Position numbers and translations under genes: made by a program
The notes under the pieces: model-generated
What the model saw: the letters and a program-made list of their open reading frames with translations, nothing else
Database searches by the model: none
Told to the model about the DNA's origin: nothing
Source of the DNA: Gnetum montanum
Taxonomy: Eukaryota; Streptophyta; Gnetopsida; Gnetales; Gnetaceae
Length of the DNA: 64,000 nt
Direction: 5' to 3'
Assembly: GCA_015680685.1 (NCBI GenBank)
Contig: MNCI01013742.1
Coordinates: 143,397 to 207,396 of the forward strand
In this document: positions 11,440 to 21,529 of the stretch, one piece after another
Numbering within the stretch: position 1 is the stretch's first letter
How the letters are laid out: the number at the start of each line of letters is the position of its first letter

Positions 11440-12215
11440 AGATTAAGGCTTTCATTTGGCTAGCTAACCACTCGACGACTGAGGGCAATTTTGATGCGAT
11501 GGGGGGTAAATATTGAAGACACGTGTCCACTTTGCATGACGGACATTGAGACAGTTTTCCACTTTATTTACTCCTACCTTTTCATAGTCAATGTGTTAAG
11601 GGCAACGAATCTCTGGCCAATTTTGAACCTTGACGACGATTCCAAAGCAGCAATGACTTTGTGGACTCTCTGGAAAGCTAGAAACAACCAAATTTTTCAT
11701 GCACATCGATTACCGCCATCAGCACAAATTGCAGCTAAGGGGCTCAGGTTGTAACAAGAGGCACAATCTGCAATGGGGGTGTCTCCTACTTTTGAGCCAC
11801 CCTACGATGGATACCAAGACAACCTGATGCTCTGGAGCATGGTGTCATGGGTGGGGTGGGTGGACCTACTCCCCTTGCTCTAGTGGGAGCTAGATCTAGA
11901 GGACGAGTTGTTCTTTAGGAATTGGATGGAGGAATGAATGCTTTTCTAGGGGGCTAGGATTGCCCTTACAGAGGATTCTATCATGGCACCACTAGGGGTG
12001 CCAATGGAGTATGAGGTTATCTCACCCAAGGGATGTGGGCTTCAGGACACAAAGGCCTTCTTTTCAGGGCCAATTCCTAAGATAGGTAGGGAGCAGCCAG
12101 GTCCCTAAATCGACACTCTTGCAACTTAGTAGGATGTCGCAGAGATGGTTGACCAGTACTTTGTCCAATCTAGTAATGTGTGGAAGCTTCAAGGCATGCA
12201 TTTCAGCTTCATGCG
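11440..12215 (+). pseudogene. LINE B2 zf-RVT and C1 domain
   Basis: RLPKKIKAFIWLA leads into DTCPLCMTDIETVFHF, the zinc-binding motif found after plant LINE RTs (C-x2-C, then His; the last Cys is lost). Next comes LWTLWKARNNQIFHAHR, the usual LINE C-terminal W-x-x-W-K-x-R-N motif. In the same frame follows the C1 domain: AMGVSPTFEPPYDGYQDNL and ARIALTEDSIMAPLGVPM. Stops interrupt it. The shared frame suggests C1 is part of the RT polyprotein. Confidence 0.75.
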
Positions 12216-13576
12216 ATGCCTACGGTTGGGTTGTGTGGTCAACTAGCCACAGTTTTTCCTTGATACATTGAGACACCAACATCCTAGCTCTTTGGCAGGC
12301 TACACAATCAGTAACCTCCCCTCCACCAAGAAGTACCCCCATCCAGGCGATGCATGGACAGTGGCGTTTGCGGTGCATGCTGTCAGTGGTGGTGGATTTG
12401 ACAGAGGGTTTGGAGGAGGATGATGCTGGGTTTGGGTTGCCAAACATGCCAACGGGGAAGAGCCAGTAGGAATCTCAACCAAAGGTGCATGCCCTACTGC
12501 AAGGATTGCATACAAGGGAGAGGCCAGGACTGCTGGTTGAAGAGATGTGGGGGGAGGGTTTGGTGGGGGGAGACTGCAAACCCCAAGGCTCCTCGTCTAG
12601 ATGATCTATTGGCTAAGGTTGCAAAGGAAGCAATGGCTCGGGCAAGGGGCTAAGGAGAGGACTCTATGAGAGAGCAAATGGGTAGCAAGGAAGGAGGAAT
12701 TCCAACAATAGTTGGAGGTAGCTAAGCACCTCCATGTTGAAGCGACTAGGAAGGAGAGGCAGAGGTGGGATTTGGCTAAGGCAACAACATGGAACATGCT
12801 GGAGGCAGAGCTATGGGAATGCATTACGGCCAACTCTAGGACAAAGTGCAGGCCCAGGAAATTTTGGAGGAGTTGGAGCGAAGGGTGTGGGAGGAAGAGG
12901 AGGTAGTCCAACTGCAAAGGCAACAAGACAATGCCCACGAATAGAATGTCCAATGTTGGCTTCAGCAGGGGAGACACCCCTATGTTATCATGAACATAGG
13001 AAGGAATATGTCGTGGAGCACCCTGCATCAGTACATTCGATGCAAGGGGCATGAGCTACATCCTAACAAGGAGGACAATGTGGAGGAATGTGCTAGGAAA
13101 GAAGAACCATTCAAAGATTTCCAGTACGCGGCAACGTTTGTGGATTCGGAAAGACACTAACTGGTTCTCAATGCAATCCACTATCAAGAGAGGACTAGCT
13201 GCCCTTGCATAGGCCTCCCATGTCATTTATAAGTTGTGGGCTAATAGGCTCTGTCTTTGTCTTCTTTTTTGGTTCCTTCACGATCTGGTGTTTTTGTGTG
13301 TGGTGGTTGGTTGTTAATGTTAGGAATATTTTTTTTACCTAACACACCATGTTTTTAGGGGGGGTGTTAAGGGTTATTGGGGGCGGGGAGGTGTGGTTTA
13401 ACGAATAGGGGGTGTCAAAGGAATGCAAGGGGGCTTTAACCCCCATTTTTGGGATGCTAGGGCTTACCCCCATTTTTAGGGATGCAAGGGGAATTAGCCC
13501 TAGTTTTTGGCTGATGTACAAAAGAATTGTAATTTTTTACCATTAATACAATTACTTGAACTCTTTTCAAAAAAGA

Positions 13577-13932
13577 AAAAAACCCTAGGCAAGTTATCCA
13601 AAAGTATGATATTTTTCCAAAACCCCATGTTCCAATTCACATCATGTGCAACCTTCCATCAATTTGTTCTTTAGCAAGAAACACCAAGAAATTAGTAGGA
13701 TCTAAATCAAAAATCTCAACAAAACAATATTAACAAAAGATGATATTAGATACCAAAATAAGAATTTAAAAGAGATATTTCAAAATGGAAAGATCATAAA
13801 TATATAACACAAGTTAAATAAAGGCTAATTAAAAGATTTCACAATATAATGGAGCACAATCATTAATGTTTTAAAGGTGATGAGATCAAACCCTCCATAA
13901 ACCTAAATTCAATAAAGATTAATAAAAGATAG
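13577..13932. other. AT-rich intron sequence
   Basis: This is AT-rich host intron DNA between two LINE insertions. No feature is recognised. Confidence 0.5.
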
Positions 13933-15599
13933 AGATAAAACAAGGGGGGTCCATGTTGCATGTGAGATCATTCTAGCCACTAGCTAGGGTTTTCAAGATG
14001 TAGGCATTTTCTTTTCTACACCCGTCCCAAGGACGGGGAGTGGGCAAGTCTTAAGGTCGTCCTTGCTAGGGCTGTGGTAGGCTGCTACTGACCTCATTGA
14101 AAGATTCTTTGTTCAGTTGGGAAATGTGTCTAAGCTACAAGGGCTACACTTTAGTACCATGGGGTGCCTCTAGTTGGGGATTGTGTTGAATGCTCCTAGG
14201 TTTTTCCTTGACATGCTATGTCAGGAGCAACGGAGGAGGCACTCAAGTTTGATTCTGGTGCTTTGGGAAGAGGTGCCTTCTTCCTGCCTTAGGATGCATG
14301 GGACCACCATCCAAATGATTTACAATAGGTGACGAACCAGGAGTGCACCGCCAAAGGTTGTTGATCTATCTATTGATTCTGAAGAGGGGGATGTGGGGGC
14401 CCTTGCCAGGTGCATGAGGAGGATGCAACTTTGTCTCTAGTGAGACAGGGGGCTATACAGTAGCAGGAATCCCAAGTGGGTTACACTAGTGGTTGGCCTT
14501 CATGGGCCAGGACGTCTCATCTAGAGGCATTCCTGGTAGGGATAGAGGAGTCTGGGGCCCATGTTGAAAGAGCTCATTGGGAGCGTCGATGGGAAGAGTG
14601 GGAGGTGGACTTCCAGAGGTAGCTAGATGAGGTCGTGAGCTGGGTTTGGGATGCAACTCAAGAGGAGGGACATAGGTAGAGCTAGTGGAGGTCGTGGCCC
14701 GTGAATAGCTAGAAGCAGAGCTACAGATTGATATCCAACCATAACTGGAGGAGGAGGCCTATGAGATGGCACAATGAACAGAGGCCAAGCAACTGCATAG
14801 AGTGGGAAGCGGAAGAGGAGGAAGCCTGTGAAATGGCACGGCAAGTGAAGGCCAAGCAATAGCGTAGAGAGCAAGAAGGGAAGGAGGAGGAGCAAATTCA
14901 AAGGAGATTGAACAAGGCACATGCAAGGGATGCTCCACGATGGTTACAGGAGGGGAGGTGCCCATATGTAATTTTGAATATTGGCAAAGGGATGCCCTGG
15001 AGCTCTCTACGGCGACATATTAGATGCCAAGGGTGGGAGTTGCATCCGAATAAAGGGGAAAGCTTTGCTAAGGCTACGCGGAGGGCTGCTACTATCAAGG
15101 AGTTCCAAGAGGTGGCTACATTCATTACCTCTAAAAGGCATCATGTCACGCTCAATGAAATTCATAGCCAAGTGCAGGCCAACTATGCATGCATTCATTT
15201 ACCTCTCCAACTATAATGTTTGGTGGTCTGTTGTTCTTAAGAATGGTTTTGTCTACAGACCAGATTTTGTGGGGTTTCATGTATTGCGGGAGGCCTAGGC
15301 CTAGTTTTGATTATGCATGTCGGTTCACAGTTTGTTTTTCCAGGGATTTTTGACATGGGGTTTTACATTGTGGACCATGGTTAGGTAGTCCCTTTTGTAC
15401 AACGAGGTTTATTTGGGGCGTGGGGGGCGACTGGGAGGGGAGGGTGGAGGGGAGGAATTGGGGGGCTTCTCTCCCTAATTGCTTTCTATTTTCTATTCAT
15501 CGCCTTGAGGATCTAATGGCGGGGATTTGCTATATATATCGATTTTTCCAATGTTAATATACCCAATTTCTTTTCAAGAAAAAAAGATAAAACAAGGGG
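13933..15599 (+). mobile_element. LINE fragment with 15-bp target-site duplication
   Basis: The direct repeats agataaaacaagggg at 13933-13947 and 15585-15599 flank an insert ending in an A-rich tail. From about 14090 it carries the end of C1 (LIERFFVQLGNVSKLQGLHF), a coiled coil (about 14560-14920) and a J-like module (14930-15200: CPYVILNIGKG, RRHIRCQGWELHPNKGE). The first ~110 bp of the insert do not match other copies and are unassigned. It sits in the intron after exon 7. Confidence 0.88.
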
Positions 15600-16195
15600 T
15601 TAAAAATATGGGTTGTTACATTCACCTCTCAAGATGTGAAAGTCATGCTAAGAATGCATGAAAGAAAAGGGGAGGAAGCTAGGAGAGCTTCTCCAATCAC
15701 ACAAAGCTTGCATAAGAACACTCAAGAATTTAAAGAAGGGAGAGCTTCTATTCACTTCAACTTACAATGAAAAGCATATTACAATAGGAGGGGTTCACCC
15801 CTCTTTATACTTTTTTGTACAGGATTTTGCCTCTTTGAGCATGAGCCACACATGAAGGCTCTTAGCCCCTTCTTGCTCTTTTAGCAATTTGCTCAATCCT
15901 TAACCTCCTAAGACCCTTTTTGTTCAAACGAAGATACTTATAACTCATAATACATCAAAGTAAACATACCAACATTAAAGGAAAGACTATCATTGCTTCC
16001 TGCTCCACTCAACATCAAAGAAAATGAAGATGGAGGAGTTAGGAGACACACATTCATACTATTTCTAGCATAGTTCATGACCTAGTTTCCACCAAAAGTT
16101 CATAGCTCCTAATAGTTTAGCATTCTCAATACAATTCCAAATTTTCTGCTCAAATGCTCAACCTTTGTCCAAAGCTTTTGTAGCTTGTAAGGTTG
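15600..16195. other. AT-rich intron sequence
   Basis: Apart from short open frames without recognisable domains, I see nothing here. Confidence 0.45.
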
Positions 16196-16985
16196 GTTTT
16201 GTTTGATATTTTTTTGGGTTTTTTTGAATAAAGTTCAAGTGTATTAATAGAAAAGGAAAACCACTGATATATACATTAGAACCCCATCCACCAAGAAAAC
16301 TAGGGGGGAAAACCACCAGAAAAATAGGGGGTGAACCACCCTCCCCNCCCAAAAAAATGTCCCTTGGGCCAACAGCCCTACCTGACATGCAAAGCCATCC
16401 CAACATGCTGATGTCAAAACTGACCAAACACAAAAGCCCTGCAAAGTGGGACCCAACCCAAACCCCTATCAAAACTATAGTCATAAAGGCAGGCAAGTAC
16501 ATGCACAAACCACCCACTCCTGATAGTGCACTGCATCCAACACAACCTAGTGTCTCTCCAAGTCCACAAAACCAGCTACCTCCTAAAAATTTTTGAAGGT
16601 AGCCTCCATTCTAGCACATACTTTTGGATTCCCTTCCTTATCTAGGTGCAACTCATGTCCCTAGCGCTACATATGTCAACGGAGCGCACTCCATGGTGCA
16701 TTCCTCCCAATGTTCAAAATGGCATAAGGGAAATGCCCTTGCCTCAGCCATGTGCTTGCGTTGTTTTCATGCGTAACGTCAAGCCTTCTCTGAATCTAAG
16801 CCGCCTCCTCCTCCCTTTCCTTACATTCTTGTTCTTCTCGTTCTTGCCTCTTTAGTTCCCTGGCCTCCTCCTGAAGTTGGGCTCTAATAGTTGCCCCCAG
16901 CTCCGCCTCCAACTACTCCCTTGCCACTACTTCTACTAGGTCCTATCAGCAACCCTCCTCTCTTGCCATGTCTAAAATCGTCCAA
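16196..16985 (-). mobile_element. LINE 3' fragment with J-like module
   Basis: On the minus strand it starts in the coiled-coil region (about 16985-16800) and reaches the J-like module (about 16790-16600: FPYAILNIG, HELHLDKEG). It continues into a 3' UTR ending in TATTAATACACTTGAACTTT and an A-rich tail at about 16200-16230. One N lies at 16347. It is decayed, with several stops. Confidence 0.65.
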
Positions 16986-17621
16986 ATATTTTTTGGGTAT
17001 TAGGAACATATGTAGGCAACGATTTCATAACATCTAAATCATTTAGGTAATCTACCAATGGGGTGATGCTGATTAACAATGGATTTTATTAATGTTTTCC
17101 TACTTTATTCCAGCCTAGACCTATATTTTTACAATGCCACTAAGAGGCACATACCAATGTTTTCACCATGCTAACCAACATACATCAAAAGTCTCATCTC
17201 TTAGCAGTCTATTACACTGGGATGATTAGTTTATTACATTATCACTATCATTGCTTTTGATAGCTTATACATTCAAACTTTGATCATGTCTCTTGGTTAA
17301 TCTCTAACATCTCAAGAAGAATTGCATTTCCAATTTTATTTTCTTATTAATAAAATTTTCTTTGTACATGTCCAAATGAATTTAATAAATAATAATAATT
17401 AGGTTTTGTCCACCATACTTCAATAATCAATACATGGTCTCATTCATTCTTCACAGTGAATAACAAAAGAAAATCATACAAAAAACAGTCCTTCAACTTT
17501 TAACATGTATCCTAAATAACGACGGAAAAGAAAAGAGAGATAATATCCAATAGAATCACTTTAACAACAAAGCACTGATGGTTAAATAACTAAAAAAATG
17601 TTTAAACATTAAGAAACATAC
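16986..17621. other. Intron next to exon 7, AT-rich
   Basis: This is AT-rich sequence directly downstream of exon 7 on the gene strand. No further exon is seen. Confidence 0.5.
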
Positions 17622-17693
17622 GGGCTGCCTGCTTCCACAAAACGCTCAGCCATTATAGCATTTTGGCATGTGATTTCTCCCAGAAGTGGAAAC
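17622..17693 (-). CDS. Alpha/beta-hydrolase-fold protein, exon 7
   Basis: This 72-bp exon encodes FPLLGEITCQNAIMAERFVE then AGSP. The acceptor is CTTTCAG before 17693, completing the split Arg of exon 6, and the donor is GTATGT from 17621, phase 2. The cap-domain segment TCQNAIMAERF...GSP fits the same plant family. I searched by eye the remaining 17.6 kb for the following exon (expected to continue with Tyr-Val) and found none. The next intron is therefore longer than 17.6 kb and the C-terminus lies off the left edge. The joined exons in this window total 740 bp, about 247 codons without a stop. Confidence 0.9.
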
Positions 17694-18022
17694 CTGAAAG
17701 TTTTTGAGGAGAAGTCTAACATTAAAGTGTTTGAACTTATTTGATAAAAACAATTGTTTAGTTGCATAAATATTTATAAAATGTAACAAAAATTCTTCAA
17801 TTAGAAATTAGCATTCAAAAAATTTAATAAATCCACTTCTATATTAAGGTGTCAGACCGCAAAAAAAAATATTAATAATGAGTAAAGAAAATACATGGAT
17901 ATAACTTGACACTGAATAAACATCATCAAAAAATATATATAGAAAGAAAAGAAAAACTTTCCGATTTAGATATCTTGTGCAATTATTATTAGTACAGGCA
18001 AAGAAAGAATCATTTATGATAC

Positions 18023-18150
18023 CTCAACTGCCAGAACAGATTTGGAACAGGAGCATTTATCGTCAATGGGGTATTTAGAATAACAAGCCTTGATATTCTA
18101 TCAGGATTTTTAAGACACCATGTCAATCCATAAGAACCTAAAACAAATCC
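18023..18150 (-). CDS. Alpha/beta-hydrolase-fold protein, exon 6 (elbow region)
   Basis: This 128-bp exon encodes GFVLGSYGLTWCLKNPDRIS followed by RLVILNTPLTINAPVPNLFW and QL. The acceptor is GCTATGCAG before 18150 and the donor is GTATCA from 18022, phase 2. In alpha/beta hydrolases this stretch carries the G-x-S-x-G nucleophile elbow. Here the join with exon 5 reads Q-G-F-V-L-G-S-Y-G, so the position expected to be Ser is Val (about residue 183 of the joined protein). From memory I believe close plant relatives are similar, which would make this a family trait and not a local mutation. The catalytic Asp and His would be encoded outside the window. Confidence 0.92.
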
Positions 18151-18270
18151 CTGCATAGCACATGGATATCCAATTATATATTATGACGAGAATCAACTTG
18201 AATAATATTTGATACAATAAGTATCCTAAAATATATTTAGATGTAAAATCCAACAAAAACCTTTATACAC

Positions 18271-18347
18271 CTGTGTTACCAAATGAAAAGGTGAATTGAT
18301 TGATAATTCCGTTAATAGTTTATCCAGCTCTTCATGATATGCTTCCT
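18271..18347 (-). CDS. Alpha/beta-hydrolase-fold protein, exon 5
   Basis: This 77-bp exon encodes EAYHEELDKLLTELSINSPF then HLVTQ. The acceptor is AATGCTGCAG before 18347 and the donor is GTGTAT from 18270. The first Glu is split with exon 4, and it leaves in phase 0. It covers the amphipathic helix (EELDKLLTELS) that precedes the nucleophile-elbow strand (FHLVTQ). The intron to exon 4 is only 85 bp, so exons 4 to 7 form a compact cluster in an otherwise very extended gene. Confidence 0.92.
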
Positions 18348-18432
18348 CTGCAGCATTTGGACGTGAATTTATTAGTGATTGTAAAACAGAATTCTTGGCA
18401 TTTGTTGATGGAAAAGAAACATTTTTCTTTAC

Positions 18433-18526
18433 CGGTGTAAGCAAATTCATATCCTGGTTCAGGTTTCTCACTGAACCCAAAACCAAGCCAATCTGGCGCA
18501 TAGCAGTGATAGCCAGAATCTCCCAT
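18433..18526 (-). CDS. Alpha/beta-hydrolase-fold protein, exon 4
   Basis: This 94-bp exon reads MGDSGYHCYAPDWLGFGFSE then KPEPGYEFAYT. The acceptor is TGTACCAG before 18526 and the donor is GTAAAG from 18432. It enters in phase 0 and leaves in phase 1. APDWLGFGFSEKP is the classic segment between strand 4 and the cap region of plant alpha/beta hydrolases (D-W-L-G-F-G-x-S) and gives the strongest family recognition here. A tandem duplication of intron sequence starts just upstream of its acceptor (18541 onward), but the acceptor itself is intact. Confidence 0.93.
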
Positions 18527-18540
18527 CTGGTACACAGTAT

Positions 18541-19145
18541 ATTGCAGTCAACAGAACTATTTAAAAATGAGTTTAAGTATTCACAATGAAAAAAGATGAA
18601 ATGGAAAAATCTGTTTCGAACATTCAAGTGCTTTACATGTATTGTGTCACACCCAACATCTTTAGGGTAATGAGGGTATTGCAGTTAACAGAACTATTTA
18701 AAAAATGAGTTTGAGTATTATAATGAAAAAAGTTTCCAGTTTCCAGTTCTGATTTTTGCCGTCTCCGGGGCGCCCCCCCCCCCCCCCCCCCCCCCCAGTC
18801 TCCAGTTTCCAGTTTCGATTTTTGCCGTTCTTCTGGGGGGGCGCCCCCCAGGACCCCCACTTTGGGGTCGATGTTTCTTTTCGTTGTCTTTACGCGGCTC
18901 TCGGCCTCCAGCCGGATGGACGGGGCGAGTTGCCGTAATCGGTTGGGGGATCTTTCCCCTCGGAGGGGCCACCGCTGGTGACCCCTGCTGTAATCTTCTG
19001 TAACATATTTTGATCTTTCGTAATAGAATCCCGACTACTTTCTCAAAAAAAAAAAAAAAAAAAAAAAAAAAGTTGAAATGGTGAAATCTATATGGAACAT
19101 TAAGTGCTTTACATGTAGTGTGTCACACCCAACATCTGTAGGGCA
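18541..19145. repeat. Tandem duplication of intron 3 segment, split by an insert
   Basis: A unit of about 135 bp occurs twice. It runs from near CAGTCAACAGAACTATTTAA through GTGTCACACCCAACATCT to AATGAGGGT. The first copy is at about 18541-18679. The second starts at about 18680 (CAGTTAACAGAACTATTTAA), is interrupted at 18735 by the small retroinsert, and resumes at about 19066, ending at about 19150. It lies immediately upstream of exon 4 on the gene strand. Confidence 0.85.
18735..19065 (+). mobile_element. Short 5'-truncated GC-rich retroinsert with poly(A)
   Basis: This GC-rich insert of about 330 bp ends in a run of about 27 A (19045-19071). It is flanked by AAAAAAGTT (18726-18734 and 19066-19074), a probable target-site duplication. 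Its 3' end (GATCTTTCGTAATAGAATCC, then TTTCTCAAAA) resembles the ends of the other LINEs here. Internally it has a short duplication around AGTTTCCAGTTTC, separated by a 24-base C run (18773-18796). No coding domain remains. Confidence 0.75.
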
Positions 19146-19514
19146 ATGAGGGTTGATCGTAAAATGGAAAACAGCTGTACAGTTATAAGGGATTAACCCC
19201 TAAAAGAAAACTAGAAAATCATAAAATAAACTTTCTTGAACAAAAAACTGTATGTAAATGGTAAATACAAGTACATGAATCCAACATAAAACTTTTTACT
19301 TCAGCAGATCCAATGGAAACAGAAGACAATGCCACATATGCACATTTACTTCAGAGTTGCAAGTCCTAAACTGGTTGGAAAACAAAAGAGAAACCTTGAC
19401 TAACGGTACCAAATTATACCTACAGTTTTTAATCAATAAACTATAAACATGCAAATGGAAAATTTCAATATACATCAGAAATTTCAGGTTCACAATCATG
19501 ATCCAAGTACACAT
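19146..19514. other. Intron 3 sequence
   Basis: AT-rich; no feature recognised. Confidence 0.45.
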
Positions 19515-21415
19515 CATAATGCTATTCCTATGTGTGTGGTTCTGAGGCAGCAGGCATTACAGATTAATGACAAATGTCCATTATGTTCCATCAACCCCAA
19601 GACAGTGATACATTTCATGTATTAGTGCCCTCGTGTGCAGAACACTTGGCAAGCTGCAGATTTGCATGGCCCTATGGGTTTAACCAAGGACTCCAAGGTG
19701 GCCATAATACTTTGGAAGGTTTGGAAGGTTTGAAACTCTGCTATTTTTAGAGTGCAGTGGGCTCTGCCTCTAGCACAAGTCACGTTTTGAGTTCTTCGTG
19801 TGTGGCAGGAAGTGGCAGTGGCCACGAGCATGACACCAACTTTCGAGTTGCCTTGTGCAGCCTACCGTGCTAACCAGGAGCCATGGCAACTAATTCAGGG
19901 GGTTGGGTGGGATGAGGTTCTACCCCTTCTGGAGGGGGATCTGAAATTGGTGGATGATGCCTTTTTTGCCAATTGGAGCGGGGAAGTCATTGTCTTTCAT
20001 GGGGTTCAAATAGTGCTTACAAAGGCAGCATTGGCAACGTATCTTGGGACCTAGCCATGGGAGAAATAGTGCTAAGGATAGGGTGTGTATTATAGGATGT
20101 TGAAATGTTCTTCAATGGTGTGGTGCCATGTACTAGAAGTGGCCTAGTGCCAAAGTCGGTGTTGCCACTAATATGGAGACAGGCAACTAAGTTGGTGGAC
20201 CATTTTTTAGTTTAGTTTGGAAATGCTTCCAAACTCCAAAGCACACACTTCACTTTGCTAAAGAGTATGTGACTTGGGCACCGTGTGAACTTGCCCAAGT
20301 TCTTTTTGGAATCATTGCAAAAGCAACGTAGAGGCCAACACTCAAGCTTAATTCTTGCACGGTGGCATGCCATAGCACCGAGACCACTATAGGGGCCTAT
20401 GCTACCTTGCAAAGTTGTCTACTTCCATTGGCTAGCACCGTGGTAGGGGGCTATGTTTCAGTGTGCAAGCAAAGGTCAAAACATGTTGGATATGGTGGCG
20501 CATGTCACTAATGTGTTGGAGGGTACTAACATGATGGTGGAGTAGGATGTAACGAACAAGCTATTGCACATGGCTGAGGAGGCGACGAAACAAGCCAAAA
20601 CTGATGAGTGAAGGGTTTGGGAAGCCAAATGGCATGCCCAAGAGGAGTTTCAACATACGCAAGCTCAATTAGTAGCCCGGTTCTTGGAAAAGGAAAAAGA
20701 TTTGATAAGATAGCAAGTGCTCCACAAAGAGCAAATTAGGGTAGCACTAATTGATGACCTAAGGAACCAAATCAAGGATGAGCTGCAACACAAGGAGCAA
20801 AGACAAGAGCAAGAGCGATTGGAGCATATGGACAGGATTCGAGAAGAAGAGAAAGCGGAGTAGCTACGGTGGTGGCTGGACATAGCGCATGCCCAGAATG
20901 CCAGAATATGGCTCAAGAATGGGCAATGCCCTTACCTGGTGCTAAATATTGATAGAGATACCACTTGGTTGGCACTTCGTCGACACATTTGGAGATCTTC
21001 TTTCAGACTCCATCCCGACGAGAAAGGGACAGTAGAAGAATGTGCTAGAAAAGAAGCTGCTTTTAAAGACTTCTAGTAGGTTGCTACTTTCATCAATTTG
21101 GAGCACCATCGAGAGGTGCTCAACAATATTCATAACCAAGAAGTCCCTGATTGTGCTTGTCATACTCTGTCCAAATGCCTGTACCATGTCTATAGTGTGG
21201 GGGAACCAATACACCCAACAAAATGTTTCAAGTCTCTTTTGTCCTTGTTCTTGGTTGTTGGGTGCTTGTGAGGCAGCTCATGGGGCATCAAATTTGATAC
21301 GTATCTAGGTGGGTAAGCTTTTCTTCACTTTTGAAAGAATTTTAATGGCCAATGATCTAGTAGGATTTTGGCTATGTTCCCCTCCCCCCACCCCAAACCA
21401 CCCCACACCCCCCCN
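19515..21415 (+). mobile_element. LINE C-terminal fragment (zf-RVT to J-like)
   Basis: This is a plus-strand copy beginning at the zinc-binding motif (NDKCPLCSINPKTVIHF, 19550-19620). It continues through C1 (MTPTFELPCAAYRANQEPW, then IVLTKAALATYLGT; 19800-20054), a coiled coil (about 20570-20880) and a J-like module (20890-21170) with CPYLVLNID, LRRHIWRSSFRLHPDEKG and FINLEHHREVLNNIH. HPD is kept. It ends near a six-base gap (21415-21420) in C-rich sequence. It lies in intron 3, antisense to the gene. Confidence 0.8.
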
Positions 21416-21529
21416 NNNNNCCCCTTTCTCATGTTATGTAAAAAATAGTGGAACCAAGGCTATAGTGGAAGAAAATCCTATTTTGAACTCAACATCGCTC
21501 CCAAGGCTATAGTGGAAGCTTAGTTCTTT

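Larger units (their letters stand above)
9960..13576 (+). mobile_element. LINE copy B2, RT to poly(A)
   Basis: This is a 5'-truncated plus-strand copy starting in the RT fingers and ending in an A-rich tail (TTTTCAAAAAAGAAAAAAA). It has RT segments (CLKLDISKAYDTVS, an intact EHYADDTSLFSR), a zf-RVT motif, C1, a coiled coil (about 12640-12900) and a J-like module (about 12950-13190) with HPN in place of HPD. Many stops are former CAG or TGG codons now TAG. No target-site duplication was found. The 5' end abuts another fragment head to head. Confidence 0.85.

Noticed and set aside
16986-17600. Search for host exon 8
   Set aside because: No segment with the expected continuation and splice sites was found here or in the other non-LINE stretches down to position 1.
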